From positions 386,255 to 450,254 of the forward strand of contig CAJJDO010000046.1 of the NCBI GenBank assembly GCA_905183005.1: 64,000 bases of DNA, read 5' to 3'. This document shows positions 11,880 through 25,328 of this stretch, piece by piece; within the stretch, counting starts at the first letter, position 1, and each line of letters starts with the position of its first letter. This DNA is from Paramecium pentaurelia (Eukaryota > Ciliophora > Oligohymenophorea > Peniculida > Parameciidae). The translations under genes and the position numbers were made by a program. The notes beneath the pieces were generated by a model. The model searched no databases. It was not told the origin of the DNA and saw only the letters and a list, made by a program, of their open reading frames with translations.

Positions 11880-12605
11880 TCAGTTTAAAAGTGACTCTAT
11901 TTTAATTTTGTCAACTTCTGTTAAAGCAGATATATATTCTGATATTCTAGCATGTGTTGGAGATCCTTCAATCCTTTTTTCAAGAGAATCAATCTTAGTT
12001 TTCATTTAAATATTTTCTTTAGTCAAAACAGAATTTTCGGTTATTAGTTTTTTCTATTTTAAGTTTAATAATTACATTTTAATCTTTTAGAATTTTTATA
12101 GTTCTTTATAATTAAATGATTTCCAAATCACGATCTAGTAATTATTTCTACATTTATAGATTTGATTATTTTACAACATTTTCTTTGAGCTAATTAAAAT
12201 ACAAAATTACTTTTAACTTATTGTTTCTCTTCTTCTATACTCTCTGCTACAGTTGTTTTGGTGCAACTTAATTTATCTGTCTTTATATCTACTAGAGAAC
12301 TCACCTATTAATTTTATGAATCATCTTGCTTCATTGTAGAATTGAACTTCGATTCTTCAGCTTGCTTAAAATAAGAGTATAAATAACCTATGTAAACATT
12401 CGTAATTTAATATCAGAATAAGGAGTTCTTATACACAAAGTAGATCCACTAATAGGTTACTTATTAGGTAGAGCAGGAGCTCTGATGATAGTTACAGGAG
12501 AATTTTTTCTTGTTTCAAAATGCTTTTACAATAAGGAAGTTGACTATCTATGGTAAATATTCTAATATGAAATAGACTTCTGATTACTTAAGTGAGTGGC
12601 AACAT
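11880..12605 (-). CDS. small coiled-coil protein, function unknown
   Basis: Five exons give 208 residues: introns at 12562-12587, 12365-12387, 12190-12217 and 12054-12075 (26, 23, 28, 22 nt) restore one frame from ATG 12605 to TGA 11882-11880. Each intron joins coding segments that otherwise end at TGA, which makes the model convincing. The N-terminal third is basic and Pro/Ser-containing (KNSPVTIIRAPALPNKQPIS). The rest is a Lys/Glu/Gln coiled coil (QLLDRDLEIIQLQRTIKIL) ending with ISEYISALTEVDKIKIESLL. No family recognised. Two of the introns use GTT rather than GTA as donor. Confidence 0.75.
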
Positions 12606-12932
12606 TAAATTAAACAAGAAAATTAAAAAAATAAATTTTATAATGTTTGAGTATTATAATGTGGCATTTTATCCCTTTTCAATGCTTTAACTTTTATTTA
12701 TTGTAACTTACAATAATTTAAGTTTTGTATTGAATTTTCTTGACATTTACTTTTCAAAGTATTAGGAGATGACTAATTCATATATATTATTATTCTTTTT
12801 TGTATACAAGATCTTTATTTAATTTACAGAATTCTTATAAACTAATATGCAATATTTAAAAGCATTTTAATTTGTTATAAATCTAAAGGTAAGATCTTTA
12901 TTGGGTTTCTCACTTGCTGGTAATCAGTGTTG

Positions 12933-13870
12933 ATGGTGCATATAAGAATTAATTTATTATTGTAAAATAATGTAAATAAAGCGAAGTTTAATTGAATAAA
13001 ATAGATTGGAATAATTTTTGGATGGAAACACTTAGAGTAGGATACTCTATCATTTGTAAGGAAAGACGATCAAAAAAATAATTTCTAACCCTACTAAAAT
13101 GTAGGATACTCTTTTCAAAAATTAATTTAAAGTACAAAAAATAATGATACTACATCTAAATTTCATTTTCTTAAAAATTAATAAGTATGTGGAGATTTAC
13201 TGGGTTTTAAAAAAAGAGATTTAACTCTAAAGGATTAAGCTGTCTTTCTTAAATAGAGGCTTAGAAGTTATAAAATCCATCTTTAAACTGATTAAGGTTT
13301 CATTAAATAGTTTAGAGAATAGAAAAAATAGTATGTTCCAAAAACTAAATTAAGCAGATCTTTTTAACTCCTAGAAAAGAACATTTCTAGTTCAGTTATT
13401 AATAATTGATTTTAGTAGACTTCAGGTCCAGGAGTATGAGTCTATTATAACTTAAATAATTCAATATATACATCTCTATAGGTCAATCAATTGAATTTAA
13501 TAAATGTCCATGAATGAGAAAGCCACCATCTCCAAATTGGAGGAGGGATTTTTGTGATTTCCAAAATCTAAAAAGGAATGAAAATTCACCTAATTTCCAG
13601 AGAACTATCAGTAGGAATAAAACTTATTAAAGAAGTATTTTGCTTAGATTGAGATTCAGAAGAAGGCATGGTATTTTGAAATAGGTTTATAGTGAAAAAA
13701 TTTAAAAAGAGGAATCTTATGATAAATAAAAAATCGACAGAGAGAGGTTGAGTACTTATTCTATCAGTAATAAAAATATGGGAAATTCTATATTTATAAA
13801 GATTGAATTACTAGAGAATAATAGATAGCAATAATGCGATAAAGAAGTTAGTATAACCAGATGCTCTTGA
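12933..13870 (+). CDS. unresolved protein-coding region, possibly broken gene
   Basis: At least two segments have coding character but lie in different frames. The first (frame of 12933, with a possible 33-nt intron ending near 12998-13006) runs to a TGA at 13407 and contains QQVCGDLLGFKKRDLTLKDQ. The second runs from 13514 to the TGA at 13868 and contains MRKPPSPNWRRDFCDFQNL. I could not join them with introns of normal size. TGA codons at 13407 and 13511 and a long GT-AG interval between them remain unexplained, and a third overlapping frame is also open across 12970-13490. Either the gene has unusual introns, there are two small genes, or it is decaying. No family recognised. Confidence 0.4.
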
Positions 13871-14177
13871 TAATAATTGGAGTAAGAAATTGTATATCTA
13901 AAATATTTAGAATATAGAGAGAGCCATGATTTAAAGAAAATGAATGGATGTAAAATTAAAAAGTAAAGAGTTTAAATCAGCTAAAAATGGATGAATATTT
14001 AATTCATTTATTTATTAATTTTTTTTCATTCTTATTTCATTTTATTGGTATTTAAATAATAAGGAATATTATTTTAAGAAAAAAATATATTAATTAATTA
14101 ATTTTCTATGCTGAAAAATATTGTTCCACCTAAGATCTTAACTAAAATCTCTTGCTATAATAGACTAAGATAAACTT

Positions 14178-14667
14178 ATGAATTTGTTGTAAAGAAAAAT
14201 AGAATTAGAACTCAAATTAAAATAGAAAGAATTAGAAATTAAATTAAATTATAAATAGGATTAATATGAAGATTAAGAGAACATTATATTTAAATAATCA
14301 CAGCCTCAAGATTCTAAAAAAGGTTATTAAAAATAAAGTAAAAAGGTTTATAATTATAATAATCATCCTCAATTTTAGCATAAATGAAGGAAGCTGAAAG
14401 AGCTGAAAACTAAGAAAAAGAAATGTTATCTAAAATAGAATTTCTAGAAAAAGAGAAAAACTTTATAAAATTAATTTGAATAATTAAAAGCATCTATACG
14501 AGCTGATAATATTTAATTTAAAAAATAAGCTATTAAAAGTAAAAGTGATGCAAATAAATTTTAAAAGCAGAAAGATGATTAATTGCTTTGCCAATAGATA
14601 TTTTTAAATAAAATTACATTTTCCATGAGTACAGATATATATTAATATAGAAATTTCACTAAAATGA
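14178..14667 (+). CDS. coiled-coil protein with one unexplained frame change
   Basis: ATG at 14178 opens a Lys/Gln/Glu coiled coil (LLQRKIELELKLKQKELEI). A later segment in another frame reads MKEAERAENQEKEMLSKIEF, and a third reads FEQLKASIRADNIQFKKQA. A canonical 22-nt intron (14629-14650) would take the last segment to a TGA at 14665-14667, 31 bp from the convergent giant gene. The first switch could use a 41-nt intron ending TTTTAG at about 14378. The second, near 14470, has no GT donor nearby, which suggests an indel, an assembly error or a pseudogene. No family recognised. Confidence 0.4.
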
Positions 14668-14698
14668 AATTAATGAATATATTTGATTTATTATATTA

Positions 14699-17600
14699 TC
14701 AAATTTTTGTGAATTCTTCAAATATTTCTTCTAAACTACTATGCATAACAAAAAAGTGCATTAAATGAAACACAGGATTTAAATCCATATTTTTCAGACT
14801 TTTAGCTATTAATCTATAAATTAGTATTCTTCCATAAATTGTAAATGGTTCTATCAATGCTTGTGAAATCAGAATATTCCCTAAATAGATAATGGCAGCT
14901 ACATATTATTCTGATTGCATTTAAATTCTATCATAGTTTAATAGATACTTTTTTATGTAAAAAACATAAATGACAAGATGGGGGGACATCATTAATATGA
15001 TAAGTACAAGATGGCTAATAAAAGCAGCAATTCTTTTGAACCTATATATAGCTTCAATAATTTTATAAAAAATTCTCATTAACAAAATGATAAAGGGGTT
15101 TAAGATTATGAATACACAAATGAAAAGAATTTAATTATTTAACAAATAGCATTCAAGTAATGTTAAAGTTAATTATAAATTAAATTAGGAGAATACTTCT
15201 AAAATTCTATAACTTAATTCTATATTATTGTCTTTATAATTAAATAGGGAAATAGTTTAATGGATTTGCTAATATAACAATTAAATGATACCTTTATTTT
15301 TTCTTTAAACACTTTAGAATTACTGTTATATATTAAAATTTTCTTTTCTTATGTGTTTGGTGAGCTCAAATTACTTTATTCAGTTTCAGATCTCTCTTAT
15401 ACAACTTTTTTATTTTTACATAATTAAAAAATAAAAATGCTAAGAAAAATGAATGACAAAGAACAAGTACTGAGCTGTAACGCTAATAGATCTTGAGATT
15501 TGGAAGCAAATTCAAGATTATTTATTTATTAAGGAGAGTCGCTAACATTTACAATACTAAAATTTGTAGAGGTTGTTAGGAAAACCTCACCAAACTTATC
15601 GCATTCACAATGTAACTCAATCGTATTGTTATTTTATACTCTATTCAAATTACACTAATAAAATTTTCCAGTTATTGTTCTAATTGCACAAAATAATTCA
15701 TATTCAATTAACAATTATGTAGTATTTTAGCAAACTTGATAGGATCCAAATTTTGTGCTATAAATAGATGAAAAATTTTCATATTCTTAAAATCTTCTAC
15801 GATAACAGTTTTTCAATTTAATTTAATAGTAATAATCTGAGTATATTTGTAATGTTTGGTCATTTAAATATTTTTAGAGTATCAATTCTAGATTCGAACT
15901 AAATCTTAAAGGGTTTGTTTTAAAATAAGCAGATTCAGATTGAATAAAATCTAGAAGGAAATCTTCTTTGGTTTATTTAATGTTAAATTATTGATTGAAT
16001 AATGATTTTGTGCTTCTTTTGATTTTCCAAATAATTTCAATTCCATTAATAACTAGTGGCTTTTCGTTTACTATAATAGAATTTTTGGTTTCCTCTGCAA
16101 TCTTATTAAAAACTTTTAACAACTCAACAATAATTTGATCAATCATTTCATTTTTTATATTTATTTATGAAAAATCAGAATAGATATCATCAAGATAGTA
16201 TAATAAACTTCTTAAGCAATCTTACGAGCTTTAATATTATTAAAAGATTTATTCATTCCAAATGTATAAATTTTATTCTAACTCTTCTTCGCATTGTTTT
16301 TTCATTTTAATAAAATATTGAAAAAGGATATTAAATTTTTTAATTTATTCTTTGAGATTTTCTATCTTTTTGGTTAAATTTACTTGAGGCTATGTGGAAT
16401 GTTAGGTAATAAATAAATGGTTTGAGTTTATATCAAAACATTTTTTTTGAATTTCTTCATTCAGTACTCGATTTTTAGGTTAAAAATCTTCTTAAAAGAT
16501 TAAGAACTATTTATATAATTTTATAGCTTAAACTTTCAGGATATTCTCATTTTTATCTGATAAAATTTAAGATTAAATTAAATCAAGATAAATTTTTTAA
16601 TGTAGCTCATTACATTTTTGATTCATTGCTTCAAATAGCAGAGTTATTTTCTTATATAAAGTAAAATTTTGAATCTGTATTGATGAACAATTGATTTTTG
16701 CTGATTTAATTATAATTTTTTCATAAGCATAAGTCACTGATCCCCCATTATCAAGAACTTCTACTAAAATTCCAATTTTTGTCGAGTCAACAGAAGAAGG
16801 AGCTTAAATTGAGAATTAATTTTAAGTTTAAAATGGATAGAAAATTTAGGAATTATCTGATATTCCTTTTAAAAAATCTATTAAATCAGATTCTCTCAAG
16901 AATTACCTAAGCTAATATTTATAAGGAGAGTCATTTGATTATTCACAAGTTGTTGCTACTAAAAAATCTGTAAGTGCAAAGTCATCTTAACGATTAATAA
17001 ATAATTTAGAACATTTAGGAGGCTAATTTATAGATAATAATATATTTTTTATGCTTGGCATGATATTATTCATATATTAAGCTGCAAATTTAAGATTTAT
17101 TTTATCACCAAAATTTAATTCTTTAATGCTATTAAATATTTTGAATTGATGAGAAACGAATTTTGGTTGCAGTATTTCAATTATCTAATAGTCATAAATA
17201 AGTGTGATTGATAGATCTAATAAATGAACTTTTTTCTCAAAAGGAATTAGATATGTAAAATTTAGTTATTCATAATTATTAATTTTTCTCATTAAATAAC
17301 CCTTATTAAATTATAATTCTAATTGAGGGAAATCATCATCAAGATAAATAATAATTAAAGCAAATTTAGATATTTATTGAAATTTTGTAACACTTACTGT
17401 CCATTCTTAGACAGTAAAGGAGGATATTGTATTCTTTTTAATGAACTGATAAGAATCAGTTTTATTTACATTTATTATTTTTTTTTATTCATTTTTGCAT
17501 GAAGTATTAAATGATAAATCTTTACAAGTCACTTCAATATTTAAATCTGGATCACTTTAACTTTCATTTGTTGAATCTAAATCTTCACATTATATTTTGA

Positions 17601-20600
17601 GATTTAAATCTCTTCTAATATTCTAAATTCCTTGGTTGTTGAAATAACAAACCAATCCAGCCATTTTAGTTTCAAAAGTAAAATTTTAATTTTAAGATTT
17701 ATGAGAATTTTAATTAGTTGCAGTTACTTAAAATGTATAAGTTGAATTGTTGCTTAAAGTATATCTTGGAATAGTTGTGTAGACCATTTCAAAGGAATTG
17801 GAATCAATAGTAGTATTCAAATCTGATGAAGATGACTTTTAAGGATATCTATCAATTTCAATTAGTTAAATCGAATATCTAGAAGTATCATTTGAAATAG
17901 AATTTACTAATGTGCCAACAGAAACACCAATTGAGATTGTTTCATAAATAAAATATGAGGGTTTCACATCTAGAATAATTTATGGAACATCTCCTGCATG
18001 AGTATATATTGTAAATTCAGAATAAGATTCAATAAGGATAAAATTTTAATATTAAATCCTAAATTTTAATGCTGAATTACTAGGTAAAGTAAGTTTTGGT
18101 ATTAATAAATTTTATTCTTAGAGAAGGTTAATTTAAACCAAAAATTAATTAAGCATTGAACTGGATTCGTCAGATTCAACCTAACAACTCCAATTAATGT
18201 TAATTAACTTTCTATTTCCGTTGTGTATAATTGATTGTAAATATACCTAATTGTCAGCATAAGGATTGAGTTTATGAAGGGGTAAACCATAATAAATTTT
18301 AGGAGGTAATGGATTCTTTGGTGATTATAATATTGCAAAGATAAACTTTTTCAAAGTAGTTTAACAATTTATATGAGATAATGAATTATCTTTAAATAGG
18401 ATTGCTTCACCAACATTAATTTTCGAGTTTTCTCCTAAATATATTAATAATTCCATATTATCCTCAGGGTTAAGGGTACAAACTGAATTTTAACCAAAAT
18501 TTTGAACAGATATTTATTCAAATAATTAAGAGCATCTATTAACTTATATTTAAGAATCGAAGCTCTTTGAATTTAAAGGGTAATCAAAATGGATAATGAT
18601 CATAGTCAGGTTATCTGATAAATATGAATTAACTACTGCAACTTGACAAGTTAGTAATAATATTTTGGAGTTAGATACTTGAACACCAAGGAGTATTAAC
18701 ATACCAAATTGAGTTTGGCGGAGGAATACAGTTCATTTCTTCATTTAGTTCTCTATTAGCAAAGCAAGACAAACATCCATTAATATTGCATTCTAAACAG
18801 GTATTATCACATTTTTAGCAATCTTCATTTAATTGATCATCATAATATCCAGATGAACATTTGCATAATGGTTATTACAATCTATTACCTTTACAAGTTT
18901 TGCAATTCAAAGGATCTATAACACAAGTAGCACATTAAAATGCACATTCTATTTAAATATTAATAATTAAATACATTAACATAATGTTTATCCAATTTCA
19001 AAATATCCATCAATACATTTGCAATCCTAATCAATTCTACCTGGTTTACAAGTCAAACAATTTGAGGATTCCTAAAAGCATGTATTGCATTTGGAATCAC
19101 AAACTATATTTTAAGATATAAAATTACTTTAACAATTGAATTAATCATCTTCATAATACCCATCAATACAATTACAAGTAGGTGGGTTAACTCTTAATGA
19201 ATTTTAGCAAATTAAACATTTATTTGGGTTAATTTCACAAGTTTTACATTACAAATTACATTTTAAACATTCAATTTATGTTCCATCATCAAAATAACCA
19301 ACTTTACAATTACATTAATCAGATAAAGATTTACGATTTGAATTTTACTATATTTTACAACTTAAACATTAATCACTTGAATTGATACAAGTTTAACATT
19401 TAATATGACATTCTAATAATAATTTTGAAATTTACTTTAACAAAGAAAATTTTGATCTTGATAAAATCCAATAATACAAGGACATTTATGTAAAATTGAT
19501 TGGTCAACTCTTTTAGAATTAATATCACAGCTTGTACAATAATCAGCTGAACCTTAACAGGTTAAACATTCATTTGAGCATTCTATTTTATCATGTAATT
19601 TTGATTACTTGAACATATCTATGTGTTTTATTCATAATAACCAGGTTTACATAAACATTTGTCTCCTTAATGATATTTTTTATGTTCAATATCGTAACAA
19701 GATAAACAAAATGAAGCAGAAGATTGACATGTTTTACAAAGATTATTGCATTTAAAACACAATTCGATGCCAGCTTCATAATAGCCCTCTAGACACAAAC
19801 ACTACTTATTTATTAATATTCTATGATATTAACTCATACAAGTTAAACAATTAGTATTGATATTTTCACAAGTATTACATGAAAAATGACATTCTGAATA
19901 ATATTTAACTCTATATTACATTAGCAATGCTATTAATTTTTTTCAAAATATCCATCATTGCATAAACATTTATTTAAATCTACTTCTAAATGTCTAGTTG
20001 ATAATCTACATTACGTACATTCATTACTATTTTAACATTATAAACAAGTGATATTGCATTCTATATACATAAAAATTATTTATTACATTAACATGAATGA
20101 CTTACAGAATCAAAGAAATAAGATTGTGAGCACAAACATTTATTGTTTATCAAAGATAAATTAAGATTATTATCACAAGTTAAGCAATTATCATATACTA
20201 AGGAACAAGTCAAACAGGAACTCATACATTTTTCACAATTCTAGTTAATTGGATTTTCATAATATCCTTGTATACATTCACAAGTATTCCCATATTTAAA
20301 TTGTCTAAAATTATCAATAGAGCATGTTAAACAATAAGTATTAGTATTGGCACAAGTTAAACAAGTCTTATCACATAATTTACATGATTTATCACTACTT
20401 TATTCATACATTCCATCATTACAAACACAATCATTTATTTTTAAGTGTTTAAATTAAATACAAGAAGAACATTAATTTATGGATTAAGAGCATGTCTTAC
20501 AACTTGAATGACATTATTAGCAGATTCCATCTATCTCAATATAACCTATTTAGCAATCACAGGTTTTATTTATTGTGTTAATTTCTCTGAATTAATTAGG

Positions 20601-23600
20601 ATCACATGATGTGCAATTATTTGATATGGTTTCACATGTCTGACATTTTTAATTACATTTTGAACAAAGTTATAAGCCAATATCGTAATATCCCTATTAG
20701 CATTTACAATTTATTTCTATTTTCCTTGTCTAAGGACATGATAAGCATTAATAAGATTGTCCTATACAATCTAAACATTGAATATCACATTTTTAACATG
20801 ATATTGATGAACCATCATCAAAATATCCAAATAAACATTTACATGCATTATTATAAAATACTCTTTTAGTAGTATTCACATCTATACATGAAATACAAGA
20901 ATTTGAATCTCTAGAATTACAACTTAAACAAGAATAGTGGCATTTTTAACAATTTTGAACTCCAATATCATAATATCCAATGTTACATTCGCAAGAAAAA
21001 AGCAGATTATTATATATTCTATTTGATTCAATTGAGCATAGTTCACATTTCGTTTCCATATCATTACATTTGAGACACGAAAAATGGCATTCTTAAAATT
21101 ATTAGAAATCATATATACTTTAACAAACATCATTCTATCCATCATCATAAAATCCTTGAATACATTGGCATCTATTGAAACCTGAAACTAATAATCTCAA
21201 ACTGTTATCCTGACAAGAAATACATCTGTCAGAATACTTTTCACATTCTTTACATTTATAACTGCATTCTATTTATAACAAACATTTATACTTTCACAAG
21301 TCGGCAATCCTGTATCAAAGTATCCTTCTTTACAAACACAAGTATTTCCTACTTAAAATCTGTTATCAGTATCCATACAAGAAATACAATGTCCTTCATC
21401 CATTCCCATGCATATACCACATGAATAATGGCATTCTAATTTTTATTTTCTAAAATACTTTAGCATATAAGCATTCCATTAAAATCAAATGTACTAATTG
21501 CAACTCCATGAAATTTGGTTTTACATTTACATGTATTTCCATCTAAATATCTATCATCTTTGCATGAAGTACAATTTTTAGAATTGTTAATACATTCATA
21601 ACAGTATGGGTTACAAGCTATTTTTGATCTAATTGTTACTTGCGCATTCTTAAACTTCCATTTCAAAGTAATTTGGTTAGCATTAACATAAATTATTTTT
21701 AAGTTCTCTATGTTAAGTAGAATTGCAGGAGAGACATTCATTCTGCTCAATTCCTTTACAGGTTTGACATTTGAAATGGCATTCTTTAATTTATATTTAT
21801 TTTACTTAGACAAGTTATCTCATTTTCTTTATCAAAGTATTCCTCTGAACAATAACATCCTTTAATTGGATCAAGCTTACGCATTGAATTTAATGGACAA
21901 CTCAGACATTTATCCGCTTGAATGTCACATGTCTCACATTTATATGCACATTCTAATAGATATTAATAATTTTATAATTACTTTAACATTTAGCCATTCC
22001 AACCTCATAATATCCATCAACACATTTACAAATATTGCCTTTCAAAACTCTAAGATTAAGGTCGAAAGAACACATAATACAACTTTCTGCATTATTATCA
22101 AAACATCTGTGACAAGAATAATGGCATTCTATTAATAATGAATAAAAAATACCTGCACATTCTAATTATCCAATATCATAATATTTAATTGGACAAACAC
22201 AATATGATAATTCCATTTATCTATAATTTGTATCACATGTTAGACAATTAGATTAAAGTGGACCATAACATGTTTTACAGGATTAATCACATTCTTGGCA
22301 TTATTGTGAAAATCCATCATCAAATGTATTTGAATTAGTACAAAAGCATTCAAAGAAACTACCTGATGATTAAGCTGTTCTATTAAAAGGACATTCTAAA
22401 CATGCATCCTTTTCATTACTGTTTGCACATGATAAACAAGAATGATGACATTCTATTAATCACATTTAATTAAGTACTTTAACATTCTAAATTTTCAGTA
22501 TTATCATCAAAATATTATTATTTGCATAAACATTCTCCCAAAGGTGTTAATTCTCTATAAGAACTTTCTGAGCATTATTAACAATTTGTGGCTTCAACAC
22601 CATAACAATTTCCACATGAATAATGACAAACTATTTATAATTTATTAATTTACCTGCACAAATTTCTAAAGTTCCTCCAAAATCACTATAATTAACTTCA
22701 CAATCACATTTAAAAGTGTCTGAAACTATTCTATTTTATCCAGGTATACATGTCAGACAATATTGATTTTCAGATCCATCGGCTGCTTAGAAACAAGTTA
22801 GACATTTTGCATGGCATTCTAAAATTAATAAAAAGTAATACTTCCACATGTTTATTCTTTAATCTCATATTCAGAATATCCAGCTTTACATTAACAAACA
22901 TTTCCAATTAAAATTCTTTTTGAAATACTTTCTTCTACACAATCAATACATTCTAAAATTGATGGACCAAAGCAATTTTAACAAGAATTATCGCAAACTA
23001 AAATGATTAATAAATTTACAAATGCAAATCTAATCATCATTTTCAGGGTCGTACGTACCTGGTTAACAAATGCACTCCTCCTTATTTATTACTAATCTGT
23101 TTGATCCTGGTTTACAAGAAATACATTCATAAAAACCATCATATTCACAATTATAACAATAAACATCTTCAAAAAGTGTGCAAATTTCTTCTAAAAAGCC
23201 ATAGTATGGAATGCATTTGCAGATACCATTATCTGCTATTAAATTTTTCTTACTGTTTAATAATTAATATTATATCTAAATCCAGATATGCAATTTCCTT
23301 GAAAATACATCTTTCTGCCATCTTCAATATAACAACTTGTATAACCATAACAATCTATCCATATAAATATAAAGTACATAAACTGCAAAATTTATCATCC
23401 TAATACTAGTTTACAAATCCACTCATACATAGAGTACACTATCCTATATTATCACAATACAAACAATTTCCTAAACATCCTTTAATAATTAAATTTTTCT
23501 ACTCCTAGTCAAAGGACTTATAAATCTTTGATCGTATCTCCATAAAACTGAATGACAATCAAAGCCATATCCAATAAATGGAAATTTACAAATATAACAT

Positions 23601-24068
23601 CGAAATGCACCTTGCTGATAGGCTGTTATCAAACATATGTTATGTGAATTATCTGTAAAATCTAATTGAATAGTCATTTATACTTACATTTACAATAATA
23701 TTTATAATTTCCATCTGGTAGCTACTCCATTACAAGTGAAACACCTTATTCAAATCCGCAATGAACTCCATATTTGTCTAAAGTTGGAGTCCCTGCTCCC
23801 CATGGTTAATATCTGGGATGACATATATGTTAAGTTCCATTTACTTCAGTTTTTACAACTATTTCAGTAACACCTTTGCAAATCATAGCATATGCTATTA
23901 ATAAAGCTAATAATTACAGACACATTTATGTGGATGCATTCCTGGCATGAATGCATGTAATTCAGGACATCTGCTTTAGTGATTTCTAAATATTCTATAC
24001 GCTGAGTCGTAATCTCTCCATCCAACTACCTATTTGATGAGAATTAATCTAATCAACAACTTTATCAT
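14699..24068 (-). CDS. giant cysteine-rich repeat membrane protein (furin/GFR-like repeats, ectodomain, multi-pass C-terminus)
   Basis: Start ATG 24068 (MIKLLIRLILI..., a signal peptide) and stop TGA 14701-14699. The first about 5 kb encode tandem units with paired cysteines, such as CHFKCQTCKGIEQNECLSCN followed by NLCQCQPNYF, like the growth-factor-receptor/furin cysteine domain. Between about 18.7 and 15.6 kb a cysteine-poor ectodomain follows (LLIYLGENSKINVGEAILFK; NWSCQVESDESSSM), resembling the region preceding and including REJ/PKD-type domains in large ciliate surface proteins. The C-terminus has hydrophobic helices (LVLIIL; HLVIYVFYI; VAAIIYLGNILI) and ends FEEFTKI. Many 22-29 nt introns. 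The join near 18.7 kb needs an intron I could not place, so two adjacent genes remain possible. Likely a surface receptor or adhesion protein; the ligand is unknown. Confidence 0.75.
18760..23100 (-). repeat. tandem cysteine-rich exon repeats with one phase-1 intron per unit
   Basis: Consecutive introns at 21436-21458, 21618-21639, 21784-21805 and 21953-21981 (23, 22, 22, 29 nt) are spaced 166-182 bp apart. Each cuts the same place in the repeat, between the first and second base of the codon before a Cys (A|AR TGY). The exons are therefore symmetric 1-1 units of about 48 residues. The plus-strand signature 'ggcattct' marks many of the junctions. By spacing, about 25 units fit in the array; I did not delimit every one. 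Confidence 0.8.
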
Positions 24069-24422
24069 ATTTTAATATTTCAAATTTTGTGATAATCACA
24101 AATAAAAAATTACTTCGTTTAGTCTTGAAATTACTAAAAAAAATCAAATTCCTTTTTTTGAACTAAAATTATTACTAGTTATTTATAATATTCTAAAAAC
24201 CAATAATAGGTTGAAATAATATTTTTTAAAGCTTATTTAAAGACGATCATAAAACTTTTAAGAATTGGTAGAATGTTTATTTCTAATTTATATTTTAATC
24301 AAATAAAAGCAAATAATAAAAATTAATAAATATTGATTTTGGTAATATATATTATTATTACTTGAAGAGTAGATTACTAAACAATTCTCTGGATACCATT
24401 ATTTATTAAACGGGGTTCTGAC
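24069..24422. other. intergenic, AT-rich
   Basis: About 350 bases between two minus-strand genes, so it should carry the promoter of the giant gene. No defined motif seen. Confidence 0.5.
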
Positions 24423-24705
24423 TCATAAATAGTTTTATAAATGTTATGAATTTTTATGAGAGTGCATACAGCTAAGGTGATATTTCAACCCCTAGTCATT
24501 TCGATGTTCAATTTAAGTGTACTAAATTCTTTATTATAAGTTTTACAGCCTTCAGCTCTTAAATTTCTTTTTAGCTTTCTTACTTGATATCTAATTTTTT
24601 GATTTCTTATTCTTCATTCTGTTCCATAATTTTGGCAAAATTTCTTTTTCTTAAAGATAAATTTCTTAATCCTCTTCCTTTTATTATTGATAATTTTGAC
24701 AACAT
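24423..24705 (-). CDS. small basic protein, possibly mitochondrial
   Basis: Two exons around a 25-nt intron (24522-24546) give 85 residues. The N-terminus (MLSKLSIIKGRGLRNLSLRK) is rich in Arg/Lys, Ser and Leu and lacks acidic residues, like a mitochondrial presequence. It is followed by an acidic coiled segment (EQNEEQEIKKLDIKQESQK). The frame is a multiple of three only with the intron removed. No family recognised; targeting is inferred from composition. Confidence 0.6.
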
Positions 24706-25013
24706 TTTATATATTATATATAAGATAATATACTATTCATTCTATTTCTTAATTTATTAATCTTGTTAAGTAAACTATTTTCATATTTCTAATCTTTATT
24801 TTATCTTAGTTTTCATTAAATGTTCGCATTTAAGTTTTATTATCCAATATTTTCAGTTTTAATTGAAAAATAAATTGATGAATCAAATTTACCTTAATTA
24901 GTATAAATTCTTAAGGTCTAGTAAGGGTAGTGTCATTATTATATTTCCTTTTGCCATTATTAATAATCACAATTTTTCAAATAAATTTTATTTTTATAGA
25001 TGAGAAGGCTTAA
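24706..25013. other. intergenic, AT-rich
   Basis: About 300 bases. Nothing with clear coding or regulatory character seen. Confidence 0.5.
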
Positions 25014-25328
25014 TCACTAATTCTTTAAAATTTTTACTAATTTTCTTAAGTATCTTATAAATCTCACTTAATAAAGTAATTCTAGTCTATTAGAATAATT
25101 TAATCTAACATAAGGTCTCTAATTAAAGATTGCCTCATATAGTTAATATGTACTATTAGATACTTTATTAAATCTAAACTCTACATTCTCTTAGGTAATT
25201 GAAAGAAAATAATTCCTATGTATATTTTGCATATGATAATGAGGAAAAAGATTTAAAATAAATTCTAATTCTCTCTTGAATTCAAAATAATTATCATTTT
25301 AATTAATTTTGCCGTTGTATTATGACAT
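25014..25328 (-). CDS. small hypothetical protein
   Basis: Single exon, ATG 25328 to TGA 25016-25014, 104 residues. The sequence has coding character: MSQYNGKINQNDNYFEFKRE at the start, a middle with HYHMQNIHRNYFLSI, and a basic end (VRFIRYLRKLVKILKNQ) that could form an amphipathic helix. No family recognised. Codon use resembles its neighbours. Confidence 0.55.

Noticed and set aside
11815..12009. Plus-strand 64-codon frame
   Set aside because: Antisense shadow of the last exon of the minus-strand coiled-coil gene at 11880-12605, whose introns and frame are convincing.
20606..22135. Several plus-strand frames of 85-90 codons
   Set aside because: All are antisense to the cysteine-rich repeat exons of the giant minus-strand gene.
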